Assembly (NCBI GenBank): GCA_936933955.1
Contig: CAKZIN010000091.1
Coordinates: 1-40,991 of the forward strand
Source: an uncultured Sphingopyxis sp.
Lineage (GTDB): Bacteria; Pseudomonadota; Alphaproteobacteria; Sphingomonadales; Sphingomonadaceae
Length of the DNA: 40,991 nt
Direction: 5' to 3'
Positions 40,463 to 40,991 of this stretch are shown one piece after another (the stretch's first letter is position 1; the number at the start of each line of letters is the position of its first letter). A model generated the notes under the pieces. It saw only the letters and a program-made list of their open reading frames with translations, made no database searches and was not told the origin of the DNA. The translations under genes were made by a program, and so were the position numbers.

Positions 40463-40991
40463 CTAGGGCAAGCGACGCACGATATGCCCACGCGCGGCAA
40501 GCCGGTCGAGCAGGTTGTCCGGCCCCACGAGATGCCCCGCACCTACCGCGACCATGATGCGCCCGCGCCCCCTGAGATGCGCGTCGAGCCGCTGTGCCCA
40601 GGCGGCGTTGCGCGCATCGACCAGCGGCCCCACCAGCTCCGGCGTCTCCGCAAGCGACTCCGCCGCCAGCGCAGCGAGCGTGTCCACCTCTCCCGCCGCC
40701 CACGCCGCCGCGAGCGCGCGCGAACGCCCGGCGGCGAGATCCGCCTTGCGCACGGTTGTCGCGAGCAAACTGTCCTGCATCGAATCGGGCAGGCGGTCGA
40801 ACGCCTCGAGCTGGCTTTGCGCAGTTTCCAGCCCGCGCATCGGCTTTCGCAGCGAGGCGGCGCGGCGCGCGAGCTTCGCCTCGACGCCGTTGTCGCGCGA
40901 CAGGCCGGCATCGGCGCCCGCGGCATTGCTCACCGCGATCGCCAGCGCCCAGCTTTCGAGCCGATCCGCGGCGGCGGCTGGCAGCTGCGCC
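40463..40991 (-). CDS. TraB/GumN family protein, partial (5' end outside window)
   Basis: The reverse-strand frame is open to the right edge, so at least 175 codons of the C-terminal part are visible. ADRLESWALAIAVSNAAGADAG, LSRDNGVEAKLARRA, KPMRGLETAQSQLEAFDRL and a C-terminal IMVAVGAGHLVGPDNLLDRLAARGHIV are the family hallmarks. TraB/GumN proteins are thought to be metal-dependent hydrolases related to Tiki proteases; their role in bacteria is unclear. An internal GTG at 40933 could be mistaken for a start, but homology continues upstream of it. Confidence 0.87.
   Translation of the reverse strand, partial: AQLPAAAADRLESWALAIAVSNAAGADAGLSRDNGVEAKLARRAASLRKPMRGLETAQSQLEAFDRLPDSMQDSLLATTVRKADLAAGRSRALAAAWAAGEVDTLAALAAESLAETPELVGPLVDARNAAWAQRLDAHLRGRGRIMVAVGAGHLVGPDNLLDRLAARGHIVRRLP

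Overview
The window is GC-rich, densely packed bacterial DNA that reads as an alphaproteobacterium, most likely a sphingomonad (Sphingomonadales). The grounds are a GcrA-type cell-cycle regulator at the left edge, a CpdR-like response regulator, a SapC-family protein, a compact flagellar cluster with many 4-nt gene overlaps, and pth-rplY side by side. Genus is inference. No transposase, integrase, phage gene or CRISPR array was seen.

Layout. 1-3266: partial gcrA (-), an ABC-2 permease (+), hspQ (-), tRNA-Ser(CGA) (+) and a short RNB-family exoribonuclease (-). 3316-17280: a flagellar region in two divergent arms. The left arm (-) runs flgF'-flgG-flgH-flgI-flgJ-flgK-flgL-motA-motB. The right arm (+) runs 'fliL-fliM-fliN-fliO-fliP-fliQ-fliR-flhB-fliD-fliS. 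The arms meet head to head near 10,420-10,440, where flgF has lost about its first third and fliL has lost its start codon. The genes that normally lie between such arms (flgBCDE, fliEFGHIJK) are absent. This is either a large deletion or an assembly misjoin, and it is the most striking structural feature here.

17277-25255: galE (-), then a tightly coupled four-gene operon (+) of an acyl-CoA dehydrogenase, a class III CoA-transferase resembling mesaconyl-CoA C1-C4 transferase (Mct), a methylsuccinyl-CoA dehydrogenase (Mcd) and a MaoC-type hydratase resembling mesaconyl-C4-CoA hydratase (Meh). Together the last three could take methylsuccinyl-CoA to citramalyl-CoA, which a lyase encoded elsewhere would split to acetyl-CoA and pyruvate. 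An NADPH-dependent FMN reductase (-) and glpD (+) follow.

25290-28178: tRNA-Pro(TGG), tRNA-Val(GAC), cpdR (all -), an N-formylglutamate amidohydrolase (+), sapC (-) with a strong terminator downstream, and tRNA-Lys(CTT) (-). 28275-33958: the rod-shape/elongasome operon mreB-mreC-mreD-mrdA(PBP2)-rodA (-), with a 12-base C tract in the coding strand at the PBP2/RodA boundary. 34133-40991: mutL and ychF (+), a Tat-exported PhoD-type phosphatase (+) flanked on both sides by pairs of inverted REP-like palindromes, then pth, rplY and a partial TraB/GumN gene (-).
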